From IMG/VR virus record IMGVR_UViG_3300037297_000078, positions 56,531 to 120,530 of that record: 64,000 bases of DNA. One strand, written 5' to 3'. The translations under genes were made by a program, and so were the position numbers. The notes under the pieces are model-generated. The model was not told where the DNA came from. It did no database searches and saw nothing but the letters and a program-made list of their open reading frames with translations. Shown in pieces: positions 24,199 through 31,381 of this stretch (its first letter is position 1; the number at the start of each line of letters is the position of its first letter). The DNA comes from a virus.

Positions 24199-24615
24199 AT
24201 GTCAATAGAAATTAAGTCAAGTCAAAAAGACAATAAAGAAGATCTTCAAGAGTTTCTTGGAGATCAACAAGAAGTTTATGTTTATAAAGTTCTAAGAGAA
24301 TGTTCGAGTAAAAATTATTATAGGTTTTCTTATCAGTCTTGTATTTGGGATTTCTCTAAACAACAAGTATTCCAGATTGATCGATCTTCAAGGCCAACTG
24401 AAGAAGAATTGAAGAAGGGAGAAATTTATAAAGGATATTGCGTCTATACTAATTTAGAGTCTGCCAAGCTTCAGAGATTCTATTGTGACGGAGTAATTGT
24501 AAAATTTAAAGTGGATAAGAAAGACGTTGTTGCTGTTGAGAATAATTGTTGCTTTGGGCTGAATTTTGAAAGTCTTGTCTGTCGTAAGCTGACTTTTGTC
24601 AGAGTCGTAAACTAA
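24199..24615 (+). CDS. MCL family member 3, Cys2 and block His both replaced
   Basis: 138 residues, start MSIEIKSSQKDN (Ser at position 2). Family blocks: FLGDQQEVYVYK, YYRFSYQSCIWDF, PTEEEL, GYCVYTNLESAK, VKFKVDKKDVVAVEN and LVCRKLTFVRV. The block His of GLHVY is Cys here (GYCVY) and the RS of FYRS has become RF. Two landmark residues lost together suggest a non-catalytic variant, if Cys2 and this His are catalytic. Confidence 0.75.
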   Translation: MSIEIKSSQKDNKEDLQEFLGDQQEVYVYKVLRECSSKNYYRFSYQSCIWDFSKQQVFQIDRSSRPTEEELKKGEIYKGYCVYTNLESAKLQRFYCDGVIVKFKVDKKDVVAVENNCCFGLNFESLVCRKLTFVRVVN

Positions 24616-24633
24616 TAAAGAAAGGAAAGTATT

Positions 24634-24810
24634 ATGAAAGAACAAGAAGGTCGCCATTGCTGTATGTGTGGCGAGTTCTATTACTATGACATTGGAGATG
24701 GTTCGGATCTTCGGTGCTGCTCTGAAGAATGTGAATTTGCATTGCTAGAGGAGATACACAAGGAAGAAGAACAACGTCTCTTAGACGAAGAGATGGAAAT
24801 CCCTTACTAA
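24634..24810 (+). CDS. Small zinc-finger-like protein A
   Basis: 58 residues. CCMCGEFYY... LRCCSEECEF, a CxxC-x(n)-CSxxC pattern like MYM/TRASH-type fingers, followed by an acidic helix. Similar layout occurs at 26860 and 38067. AAAGGAAAG precedes the ATG. Confidence 0.6.
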   Translation: MKEQEGRHCCMCGEFYYYDIGDGSDLRCCSEECEFALLEEIHKEEEQRLLDEEMEIPY

Positions 24811-24823
24811 AGAAAGGAAGTAA

Positions 24824-24994
24824 ATGGGTAGGTTAATACTATTTGTATTAGTTATTTGGATAATTGGAGCCTATATGTGTTCTGATTCAGAACCGGCGGC
24901 CCATAAAAATCCTACAATAGAATCTTATATTAAAGATATAAGACTTAGTAATGAAGTAGAAGAAGTGTTTAGAAATCCCTGGACTAACAGGTAG
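24824..24994 (+). CDS. Tiny membrane-anchored protein
   Basis: 56 residues. N-terminal membrane segment (GRLILFVLVIWIIGAYMC) then a polar domain (HKNPTIESYIKDIRL). Cys18 follows Met-Tyr rather than a lipobox, so lipidation is doubtful. Not recognised. Confidence 0.5.
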   Translation: MGRLILFVLVIWIIGAYMCSDSEPAAHKNPTIESYIKDIRLSNEVEEVFRNPWTNR

Positions 24995-25007
24995 AAAGGA
25001 AAAAGAA

Positions 25008-25328
25008 ATGGATGTTCTTGTATTATTTCTAGTTGCTGGCGCGGCAGCATTCAGCATTTGCTGGCTGGTGTCTTATGCGCCGCTAAAGTCAACAATCTTT
25101 GGGAAGTCTTATTCCCCAAGATTAGTTGTCTGTAAAATGCTAGTTCCATTTGATATTATAGTTACGTTTGTAATTGTAATTGGTGGACTAGTTGGTCTTG
25201 GAATGGCAGTTGGCATTAACCTTATGGTGTTTAATGTCTTTACTGCAATTGGAATTAGTGGAGGTGTTTGGATTCTTGATAGAAAACTTAAGCCTCGTTG
25301 GATTGAACAGTATAAACAGTTAAAGTAA
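25008..25328 (+). CDS. Small integral membrane protein
   Basis: 106 residues with about three membrane helices (VLVLFLVAGAAAFSICWLVS; IIVTFVIVIGGLVGLGMAVG; INLMVFNVFTAIGISGGVWI) and a basic C-terminus. AAAGGAAAAAG upstream. No family recognised. Confidence 0.6.
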   Translation: MDVLVLFLVAGAAAFSICWLVSYAPLKSTIFGKSYSPRLVVCKMLVPFDIIVTFVIVIGGLVGLGMAVGINLMVFNVFTAIGISGGVWILDRKLKPRWIEQYKQLK

Positions 25329-25343
25329 AGAAAGAAAAACAAA

Positions 25344-25520
25344 ATGAACAAAATTATTGTAATTGCTTGTTTAATTACAATATTCTGTCTGCTTATGCGG
25401 GAATGTTGTATTGTTGAAAAACTTCCTAAAGATCATCCTGCTTGTCAAGATGATTATCATTTGGCGGCGTTCATTGCAAAACAAGAACGTCCTCTAGTTG
25501 TCTATAAATGTGAGAAGTAA
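25344..25520 (+). CDS. Small secreted or membrane-anchored Cys protein
   Basis: 58 residues. N-terminal hydrophobic segment (IIVIACLITIFCLLM) followed by a polar region with Cys at CC, AC and YKC. Not recognised; overlaps nothing and ends one base before the receiver gene. Confidence 0.5.
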   Translation: MNKIIVIACLITIFCLLMRECCIVEKLPKDHPACQDDYHLAAFIAKQERPLVVYKCEK

Positions 25521-25521
25521 G

Positions 25522-25848
25522 ATGAATCTACTTATTGTAGAAGATAATACTCTTGTGGCAAGAATGCTTAAGAGAGTATTAAGTAAAGAATTCAACATTA
25601 GATTGGCTTATTCTGTAGAACAAGGCCTTAGATCTTTGTTAGAATATAACTTTGATGTTGTTCTAACGGATTGGGATTGTCCAGATTATGGTAATGGAAT
25701 TGAGATTGTTAAAGCTGCAGATATTCCTGTTGTTGTACATACAGGGAATTCAGATGTATTTATTCCTGGAGTCAAGGTTTTATCTAAACCTTGTTCTCCA
25801 AAAGTAATTTGTCAAGAGCTTTTAAAAGCTTGTAAAGAAAGGAAATAG
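25522..25848 (+). CDS. Stand-alone receiver (REC) domain
   Basis: 108 residues from the ATG at 25522. Response-regulator receiver fold: acidic pair EDN (7-9), phosphoacceptor Asp50 in VVLTDWDCPDYG, Thr74 in VHTGN, Lys89 in LSKP, with the alternating strand/helix layout. No output domain and no kinase gene nearby. It could act as a phosphate sink for a host kinase, a regulator, or a CheY-like shuttle. Lone receivers are uncommon in phages. Confidence 0.75.
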   Translation: MNLLIVEDNTLVARMLKRVLSKEFNIRLAYSVEQGLRSLLEYNFDVVLTDWDCPDYGNGIEIVKAADIPVVVHTGNSDVFIPGVKVLSKPCSPKVICQELLKACKERK

Positions 25849-25850
25849 TT

Positions 25851-26024
25851 ATGGACTGTCAGGAAGAATATACCAATGGTTTAGAAGAGTTAGACGATAA
25901 AGAACTGGTAGAGCTGTATTATTCTTTGTCCGGCGCGCCGGAAAGAACTCATGCTTCTGATATTGTCCTTGAAGAAATCAAGGACAGAAGAATAGAATTC
26001 GTTCGTATGTTTGATTTCAACTGA
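25851..26024 (+). CDS. Small hypothetical protein
   Basis: 57 residues, helical and acidic (EELDDKELVELYYSLSG, VLEEIKDRRIEFV), with GGAAATAG before the ATG. Not recognised. Confidence 0.5.
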   Translation: MDCQEEYTNGLEELDDKELVELYYSLSGAPERTHASDIVLEEIKDRRIEFVRMFDFN

Positions 26025-26037
26025 AAGGAAAACAAAA

Positions 26038-26184
26038 ATGAAAACAATAATCTTTATTATTGTTAGTCTGATCGTACTTGGTTGTTATGACATTGATATT
26101 GATATCCTTATCGAAGACACTGACAATCCTATCGTCATTCAGATTGATGACGAGGTTGATGCCGGTGATGATGGAGGTAATTAA
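26038..26184 (+). CDS. Tiny acidic lipoprotein
   Basis: 48 residues. Hydrophobic start and lipobox VLGC (Cys18), then a strongly acidic Asp-rich tail (YDIDIDILIEDTDNP). Predicted outer or inner membrane lipoprotein. One of several predicted lipoproteins in the region. Confidence 0.5.
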   Translation: MKTIIFIIVSLIVLGCYDIDIDILIEDTDNPIVIQIDDEVDAGDDGGN

Positions 26185-26187
26185 TTC

Positions 26188-26259
26188 ATGACAACCGCCG
26201 TAATAGTAGTAGTTATTATATTTGGAATAATGAAATTTATTGGTGAATTGATTCACTAA
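26188..26259 (+). CDS. Tiny membrane peptide
   Basis: 23 residues, almost entirely one membrane helix (TAVIVVVIIFGIMKF). Its weak ribosome site lies within the preceding gene's end. Real expression is uncertain. Confidence 0.35.
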   Translation: MTTAVIVVVIIFGIMKFIGELIH

Positions 26260-26274
26260 AGAAAGGAAAAAGAT

Positions 26275-26646
26275 ATGCAGAAAACATTTACCTGTAAATA
26301 TTGTGGTAAAAGAGAAGTTGTTAAGAATTGGCTTTCAGGGCCAGAATTGCTTGAGAAGAAACTCTGCTTTGGTTGTAATTTTGACCTGGAGTTTCTTAAA
26401 AAGAAAGATTATGTCATAGTTGATGGTGAGATTTATATTCTTAATCCGTCAAATCCAGAAGAGATGCAAGGGTGTGGAGGAAGAGGATATGGAAGGAAAA
26501 GATTTGTCTTTGGAATGCTAGAGACAGGAAAGCATCGCGTATGTTCTGATGTCTGGTACCTAGGCTTAGTTCGAGAGAAATGTAAGAACATGTTCCCTGA
26601 TACTGCTAAAATAGTCTATCCTAAACATAAGAATATTATTTCGTAA
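26275..26646 (+). CDS. Zinc-ribbon hypothetical protein
   Basis: 123 residues. CKYCGKR... LCFGCNFD at the N-terminus gives a zinc ribbon; the middle holds GCGGRGYGRKR; a second Cys pair lies near 90-105. Not recognised. Its stop codon overlaps a seven-base hairpin. Confidence 0.6.
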   Translation: MQKTFTCKYCGKREVVKNWLSGPELLEKKLCFGCNFDLEFLKKKDYVIVDGEIYILNPSNPEEMQGCGGRGYGRKRFVFGMLETGKHRVCSDVWYLGLVREKCKNMFPDTAKIVYPKHKNIIS

Positions 26647-26831
26647 CACGATATTCGTGTTTAATATTAGTGGAATTGGTTTTGTTTAAAAAAGCTGTAT
26701 CTCGGCTGTATAGCTGTATATAGCAAAACCAAACCAAACACCTGAAATTATTACATATTATTTTTTGTGGCTTTTATGGCTTTTGTGGTCATGGTTTGGT
26801 CAACAATAAGAATTCGTACAGTATTACTGTA
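26645..26831. promoter_or_regulatory. Hairpin after the zinc-ribbon gene and palindrome before the next
   Basis: AACACGA-TAT-TCGTGTT (26645-26661) overlaps the stop codon and is followed by a T-rich stretch, a possible weak terminator. TACAGTA-T-TACTGTA (26817-26831) is a 7-base palindrome near the ribosome site of the gene at 26860, an operator candidate. Between them I see nothing else. Confidence 0.4.
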
Positions 26832-26859
26832 GGAAAATAGCAAACAAGGAGAAAATGTC

Positions 26860-27024
26860 ATGGAATTGCGTAGATGTTGTATGTGTGGAAAGAAATTTGT
26901 TCAATATCTGGACGAAGATATTCAGGTAGTTTGTAGTGAGAAATGCCAACAAGAATATATTGATTGGCTAAAGAGTGATCTTGATGAACAAGAAACCCGC
27001 CAAGAAGAAGACCCAAAGTTCTAA
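26860..27024 (+). CDS. Small zinc-finger-like protein B
   Basis: 54 residues with CCMCGKKF... VVCSEKCQQEYIDWL, the same CxxC-x(n)-CSxxC layout as the protein at 24634. Acidic tail. AAGGAG upstream. A paralogue of that gene in another context. Confidence 0.6.
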   Translation: MELRRCCMCGKKFVQYLDEDIQVVCSEKCQQEYIDWLKSDLDEQETRQEEDPKF

Positions 27025-27507
27025 CTAACTACTTATTATCTATTTAAACGCATATACGGATTTAGAAGCTATAAGAGCTTAACCTATTATACATTATACT
27101 TATTATTTACAAACATACATATTATTATATGTTCAATGTTAGTAAGTTTAAAAAGTGTTAGTTATGCTCTTAAGGATCTTCTTGACTATAGTATTTCCTG
27201 AAGAAGCTATACTATCCTAATAATATAATTCCCTGAATATAAGATCCTAAAGAAGAAACTACTCCTAAATATGTATATTTGTCTTTTGAAAGAAACTTCT
27301 TCCCTGATGGCCCATAAAGAGAACTCTAATCTTCTATCAGAATAATGAGAATACCTCTAGAATCCTATAAAACTAAATTTAGGATAGACGGTACTCTTAA
27401 AGAAGAGAAATGGATTATAAGAGCTTCTAGGTATCTTAGAATTGAAATGTCATTATTAGTTGAGTTTAGTTTTAGACCAAGCCCCATGTAATAATCATCT
27501 CTTGATG

Positions 27508-27681
27508 GCCTATATGTTTAATATTATTAAGAAAACATATCCGGACAGTCGTTTTCAGCTCCTAACCAGTATCCCACATATGTTGATCACCTATAATGAC
27601 AAGAGCGTTTCTATCTCCGTAGAGCGTCCCCTGCCTCGGCCCTTCGGGCCTCGGCCAAATACAATTGTAAGATTCCGTTGA
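27508..27681 (+). CDS. Weak candidate ORF
   Basis: About 57 residues from the ATG at 27508 (MAYMFNIIKKTYPDSRFQLL, TYNDKSVSISVE). The amino-acid pattern looks protein-like, but no ribosome binding site is visible and the frame runs through a GC-rich hairpin near its end. It may be a decayed gene. Confidence 0.22.
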   Translation, partial: AYMFNIIKKTYPDSRFQLLTSIPHMLITYNDKSVSISVERPLPRPFGPRPNTIVRFR

Positions 27682-27723
27682 TTGGATTGAGAGAGAGATA
27701 AGAGGGAAAATTTTGCTTTGCCT

Positions 27724-27818
27724 AGTGTATTTGGTTCATATTTTACTAGATCCAATGTAATTAGTGTATTTGTTATGTTTTCAGTGTATTTTGACCATCT
27801 ACTACTAGATCCAATGTA
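27724..27818. repeat. Degenerate 35-base repeats and AGTGTATTT elements
   Basis: Two copies of a 35-base unit ending ACTAGATCCAATGTA (27725-27759 and 27784-27818). A third, less exact copy lies at 28397-28431 (ACTAGATCCAACGTA). AGTGTATTT occurs three times (27724, 27763, 27783). The second and third copies include TTGAC, so the unit could be a phage promoter; otherwise it could be an iteron. Confidence 0.55.
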
Positions 27819-27866
27819 CAAGTATTGATCTTGGCCCTCAGAGATCTCTAGTCTTGGTATTTGGAG

Positions 27867-27886
27867 CTATATAAATATTTATATAG
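27867..27886. repeat. 20-base perfect palindrome before the gene at 27902
   Basis: CTATATAAAT/ATTTATATAG is a perfect palindrome directly upstream of GAAAGGAG and the ATG at 27902. It resembles the SD-adjacent stems of the leaders at 21995 and 23621 but is purely AT. It may be an operator or a start-proximal hairpin. Confidence 0.5.
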
Positions 27887-27901
27887 AAAGGAGACAATGT
27901 A

Positions 27902-28087
27902 ATGAATAAAAGAATATATAAGAAGATAAGCAGACTGGTACAAGGCTGGACTACATTTGCAGGCAAAGGTGAATGGAAACTTCTTCTCGACCTCCATAGA
28001 AAAGGACTGATATATGACTGGTACTATCTCTGTAAGAGAGATAGAAGTAAAGAATGGTCTCCTGTTAGGAAATCTATAAGGAGCTAA
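27902..28087 (+). CDS. Small basic hypothetical protein
   Basis: 61 residues, Lys/Arg/Trp rich (MNKRIYKKISRLVQGW, WKLLLDLHRKGLIYDWYYLC). GGAG precedes the ATG. Not recognised. Confidence 0.55.
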   Translation: MNKRIYKKISRLVQGWTTFAGKGEWKLLLDLHRKGLIYDWYYLCKRDRSKEWSPVRKSIRS

Positions 28088-28125
28088 CAAGACCATTACC
28101 CGGCGCTCCGGAAAAGGAAAAAGAT

Positions 28126-28370
28126 ATGAAAAAATAGAAAAATGTTCTTGTCATTATTGTAAAGAAGGAATGAGTAGCCATGTTCACCAGAATCCAAAAC
28201 TAATAGGAGCAGCAGTGGTCTGTCAGGTTTCTATTAATTGGATTTGTTATCCAGAACTAAGGCGGACCTTTGAAAGTCTTCCTGCTACTGATAGTTGTTG
28301 GCATGAACTTATTGGGTTACTAAAAGAATGTAACTCTGTAATTACAGAATATATGAGAGAAAAAGTATAA
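28126..28370 (+). pseudogene. Small Cys-containing gene broken by a frameshift at codon 2-4
   Basis: ATG at 28126, with AAAAGGAAAAAG upstream, is followed by six A then TAG. One more A would give MKKIEKCSCHYCKEG joined to the open frame MSSHVHQNPKLIGAAVV to the stop at 28370 (81 residues, CSCHYC zinc-like motif). As it stands only a late start at 28170, with no good binding site, could be used. Candidate phase-variable or decayed gene, or an indel error. Confidence 0.5.
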
Positions 28371-28396
28371 ATTCATTACTGGAGCTTACCAAAAAT

Positions 28397-28431
28397 ATCT
28401 ATTTTGACTATCTAATACTAGATCCAACGTA
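28397..28431. repeat. Third copy of the ACTAGATCCA repeat
   Basis: Unit similar to those at 27725 and 27784, ending ACTAGATCCAACGTA, with TTGACT at 28404-28409 and an AT-rich stretch following. Lies between the frameshifted gene and MCL copy 4. If a promoter, it would drive the MCL pair. Confidence 0.45.
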
Positions 28432-28464
28432 AATATAAGTATTTATAGGGAAAGGAGAAAAGAT

Positions 28465-28722
28465 ATGTGTCTATGGATTTTAGAGGATCAAGAGCAAAAC
28501 GAGAAAGAGCTTTGCTATTACCTCATCTGTAAAGGACTTCATGCCTACACTAATTTAGAAGAAGCCAAGTATTGGAAAGAAGAGGATGAACCAATTATTA
28601 AATTCAAGGTCAAGGCAGAAAATATTGTTGCTGTTGAGAACGGTTGTTCTAAACAAAAACATAATTTTCAACGGTTAGTTTATACTAAACTAGAATTCGT
28701 TGAGATTATAAGAGAAGATTAA
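28465..28722 (+). CDS. MCL family member 4, internally deleted
   Basis: 85 residues. Starts MCLWILEDQEQNEKEL then jumps to CKGLHAYTNLEEAKYW, FKVKAENIVAVEN and LVYTKLEFVEI: about 58 residues between the DQ..N block and GLH (including VYK, FYRS and WDF) are missing in frame. The C-terminal Cys is Tyr. It has a GGAGAAAAG site. Probably non-functional or dominant fragment. Confidence 0.65.
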   Translation: MCLWILEDQEQNEKELCYYLICKGLHAYTNLEEAKYWKEEDEPIIKFKVKAENIVAVENGCSKQKHNFQRLVYTKLEFVEIIRED

Positions 28723-28733
28723 GGAGGGATATC

Positions 28734-29168
28734 ATGTGTTTATGTATTAACTCTAATAAAGAACAGAACAAAAAAGATCTTCAAGAGTTTATCGGAGATC
28801 AAGAAGAAGTGTTTGTTTATAAAATTTTAAAGAAGTGGTCGCATGAAGACTTCTATAGATCTCCATATTATGAATTTAGTTGGGACTTTAAGAACCAGAA
28901 AGACTTTGAAATAGAGAGACCTTCAAAACCAACTGAAGAAGAACTAGAGTTGGGATCAATCGATAGAGGTTTTCATGCTTATACTAATCTTGAGGCAGCA
29001 AGTAGAGATAAAAAGAAATTGCATAACTACTCGTTACTCTCCTTAATAATAATTAAGTTTAAAGTAAGAGTGGAAGATATTGTTGCTATTGAAAACGACC
29101 TCGGGAAAGGAAACTTTCAGGAACTTGTTTGTAGAAAATTAGAGTTTATTGAAATTATAAGAGACTAA
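28734..29168 (+). CDS. MCL family member 5 (subfamily A)
   Basis: 144 residues (MCLCINSNKEQN). Blocks: FIGDQEEVFVYK, FYRSPYYEFSWDF, PTEEE, GFHAYTNLEAAS, FKVRVEDIVAIEN, LVCRKLEFIEI. All landmarks kept. Starts 11 bases after the internally deleted copy with AAGGAGGGAT upstream; the two form a tandem pair. Confidence 0.8.
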   Translation: MCLCINSNKEQNKKDLQEFIGDQEEVFVYKILKKWSHEDFYRSPYYEFSWDFKNQKDFEIERPSKPTEEELELGSIDRGFHAYTNLEAASRDKKKLHNYSLLSLIIIKFKVRVEDIVAIENDLGKGNFQELVCRKLEFIEIIRD

Positions 29169-29225
29169 TAAGATCATTACTGGGCGCTCTAGAAAGGAAA
29201 AGATAACAATATTTAAGGAGAAAAC

Positions 29226-29703
29226 ATGGCTAAAACCTAAGTTATCTTTATTAGAACAATTACTAAAAATATTTTCGTCAGATATTTTAAATAAGTCTAG
29301 TGAACCACACTGTGTAGTTTATCTTGTCCAGAATTTCATTATAGACTTGGGATACAAGTTTAAATGGAATGGTGGTTTTATCTTTTCTAAAGAGCTTGAA
29401 AATGATTTAATAGAGCTGGCCAATTCTAATAGCATAGAAAGAAGTACTCTTAAGACCTCAGCCTCGTTTTCACAAAGAGTATGGCGTCAATTAGAGGCTT
29501 TCGTTGTACTTCTTGATGGAAATACTTTCGAGTCAGAAGACGAAAGATTACGTTGGATGTGTTTTATAGCTTTATTTACCATGTATTCAAAGACAAACCC
29601 GAGAAGACTAGAGTTTGTTGAGTGGATTCATAAAACGCATAGCGATTTGAAAGATTTTACGGTAGGATTAGGTAAAGTGAATGTATTACTGTCCATTCTG
29701 TAA
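29226..29703 (+). pseudogene. Gene broken by a frameshift at codon 4
   Basis: ATG at 29226 with AAGGAG upstream reads MAKT then stops. Removing one A of the AAAA run restores a frame continuing MAKPKLSLLEQLLKIFSS into the open frame that runs to 29703 (total about 158 residues; helical, Trp/Phe-rich, e.g. WRQLEAFVVLLDG). A downstream start at TTG (29347) would give a shorter protein. Function unknown. Same kind of break as at 28126. Confidence 0.5.
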
Positions 29704-29998
29704 GAAAGAACTAAGGCAAGGGCCTTTAGAAATGTACCAAACCCTTGAAGAACACTGTTTTGATCCTAATGAAGAAGAATATGAAATTGAACCACGTGAA
29801 ACCTGGATCTGTGGTTGTAATTTTTCATTAGGTTGTTTCTGGGGTTCTAATGGTGAACTCTTTACTAGAACTAACCTGCCGAAAGGAAATAACGAAATTA
29901 TCCGTAAAGCAAAATTTACATCATGTATTGGATCTCTCTGGAGAGAGATAGATGAAGAAATCTATAGAGAAAAGATCTATCAAAGGAAAGAATCATGA
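29681..29998 (+). CDS. Cys-rich hypothetical protein
   Basis: 105 residues. N-terminal YYCPFCKKEL and later ICGCNFSLGC give one or two zinc sites. The start overlaps the preceding gene by 23 bases. Ends ATGA into the polynucleotide-kinase-like gene. Not recognised. Confidence 0.6.
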   Translation: MYYCPFCKKELRQGPLEMYQTLEEHCFDPNEEEYEIEPRETWICGCNFSLGCFWGSNGELFTRTNLPKGNNEIIRKAKFTSCIGSLWREIDEEIYREKIYQRKES

Positions 29999-30432
29999 AA
30001 GTAATAATTATGAGAGGTTTGCCAGGCGCTGGGAAAAGTACTTTTGTTAAAAAGAACTACCCAGATGCAGTAATATGTTCTGCTGATAAGTATTTCATAA
30101 ATAAGCATGGAGAATACAAATTTGATCCTGGTCTTATTGGAGAAGCACACATACATTGTTTACAGACATTTTTGTATTTTATTACCACTCTCAAAGAAAA
30201 ACTTATTGTAATAGACAATACAAATGTTACAACAACTGAATGGATTCCTTATTACAGAATCGCAGAAACAATGGGATATAGCTGTGAAATTATTGAAGTC
30301 TTTGCAGATCCAAAAATCTGTGTTGAAAGAAATATCCATGGAGTTCCTAAATCAACTATTGATAATATGGCAAGAAAATGGCAACCAGTCCCAAAATGGA
30401 TAAAGAACGTGGAGAAGGTAAACAATGATTAA
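29995..30432 (+). CDS. P-loop kinase, polynucleotide-kinase-like (AAA_33)
   Basis: 145 residues. Walker A GLPGAGKST (about 8-16), SADKYF, VIDNTNVTTTEW and the late ERNIHGVPKSTIDNMA, the order of a 5'-polynucleotide kinase or related AAA_33 kinase. It would phosphorylate 5'-OH ends of RNA or DNA, or a small metabolite. With the RNA ligase at 43700 it could repair nicked tRNA or RNA. Overlaps neighbours by four bases at each end. Confidence 0.78.
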   Translation: MKVIIMRGLPGAGKSTFVKKNYPDAVICSADKYFINKHGEYKFDPGLIGEAHIHCLQTFLYFITTLKEKLIVIDNTNVTTTEWIPYYRIAETMGYSCEIIEVFADPKICVERNIHGVPKSTIDNMARKWQPVPKWIKNVEKVNND

Positions 30433-31381
30433 AGATGTACTCTATCTACCTAGTGGTAGAATCTTTATTAGTGACTTGAACGGTTACATAATTGAATCTA
30501 CTGAAATGAGAGACGTCGCAGTAGACGGCAAGCTTCATAAGATAGTAAGAGAGACTCAAGATCCACAAGTAATATGGAAACATCTTGTTCCCTATAAAGA
30601 AAAATGGTTACTAACAGTAAGTACACAACGTGGATGTATTCATAATTGTCAGTTTTGTGATGTTGCCCCTTTACCTTTTAAGGGAAATCTCACACGAGAT
30701 GAAATCCTAGATCAAGTTATTAGTATACTTAAAAATACTCCTTATGTTACTCAAAGCAACAAAGTAAAGATAGGGTTTGCTAGAATGGGCGAGCCTGCAT
30801 GGAATGTAGAAAATGTTCTTGATGCAATGAAACTTCTACCTCAAATATCAGAACATCAAGGACGTGACTTTAAATGGCTTCCTTGCTTTAATACAATACT
30901 TCCCCGAAAAGCAAATGTGTTAAGCCAAGTAATAGATTTTAAAGAATCTACTTATGATGGAAGACTTCATTTACAAATTTCTTGTAATTCAACAGACGAG
31001 AATAAGAGAAAAGAGTTATTTGGCGGCGCGGATGTAATAACTCTGCCTGAAATAGTATCAGAGGTGAACAAACAAAAAATAACAAGCCGAACAGTTACAT
31101 TAAATTTTATTGTTATGCAAGGAGTAGAAGTTTCTGTAGGAAAGCTAAAGAAAATGGGGCTTCGAGGTGACAAGTTTACTGTTAAACTTATTCCACTTAA
31201 TAGTACAAATAATGCAAAAGGGAATGAGCTAAAGACAGTAGCAAACTATTCAAACTATGATAAGCTGATTGAAATCGGCAATCAGTTTAGAGAAGCAGGT
31301 GTTCCTGTTGTAATTGATGCAATTGCTAAATGTGAAGAGGCTGGATTGTGTTGCGGACAGCTTGCCCAAATATATCTGTAA
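30425..31381 (+). CDS. Radical-SAM protein, RlmN/Cfr-like
   Basis: 318 residues. Iron-sulfur motif GCIHNCQFC (Cys71, 75, 78), MGEPAWN (GEP), and C-terminal LCCGQL (Cys309 or 310 in the place of the RlmN methyl-carrying Cys). In RlmN the sequence before the cluster is LCVSSQVGC; here it is LTVSTQRGC, so the other catalytic Cys is Thr64. The N-terminal RNA-binding domain is short. It may modify RNA by a changed mechanism. Confidence 0.72.
   Translation: MIKDVLYLPSGRIFISDLNGYIIESTEMRDVAVDGKLHKIVRETQDPQVIWKHLVPYKEKWLLTVSTQRGCIHNCQFCDVAPLPFKGNLTRDEILDQVISILKNTPYVTQSNKVKIGFARMGEPAWNVENVLDAMKLLPQISEHQGRDFKWLPCFNTILPRKANVLSQVIDFKESTYDGRLHLQISCNSTDENKRKELFGGADVITLPEIVSEVNKQKITSRTVTLNFIVMQGVEVSVGKLKKMGLRGDKFTVKLIPLNSTNNAKGNELKTVANYSNYDKLIEIGNQFREAGVPVVIDAIAKCEEAGLCCGQLAQIYL

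Larger units (their letters stand above)
27025..27901. other. Long non-coding AT-rich region with repeats
   Basis: About 880 bases, in the middle of a densely coded region, with no convincing gene except a weak candidate at 27508. It holds a strong GC-rich hairpin GGCCC-TTC-GGGCC (27638-27650), three AGTGTATTT elements (27724, 27763, 27783), two copies of a 35-base repeat, and a 20-base palindrome at its end. A replication origin, a promoter array or a boundary between transcripts are possible. Confidence 0.55.

Noticed and set aside
25522-25848. Longer receiver start at 25498
   Set aside because: The upstream start lies inside the preceding gene and adds residues not typical of a receiver; the ATG at 25522 follows the stop by one base.
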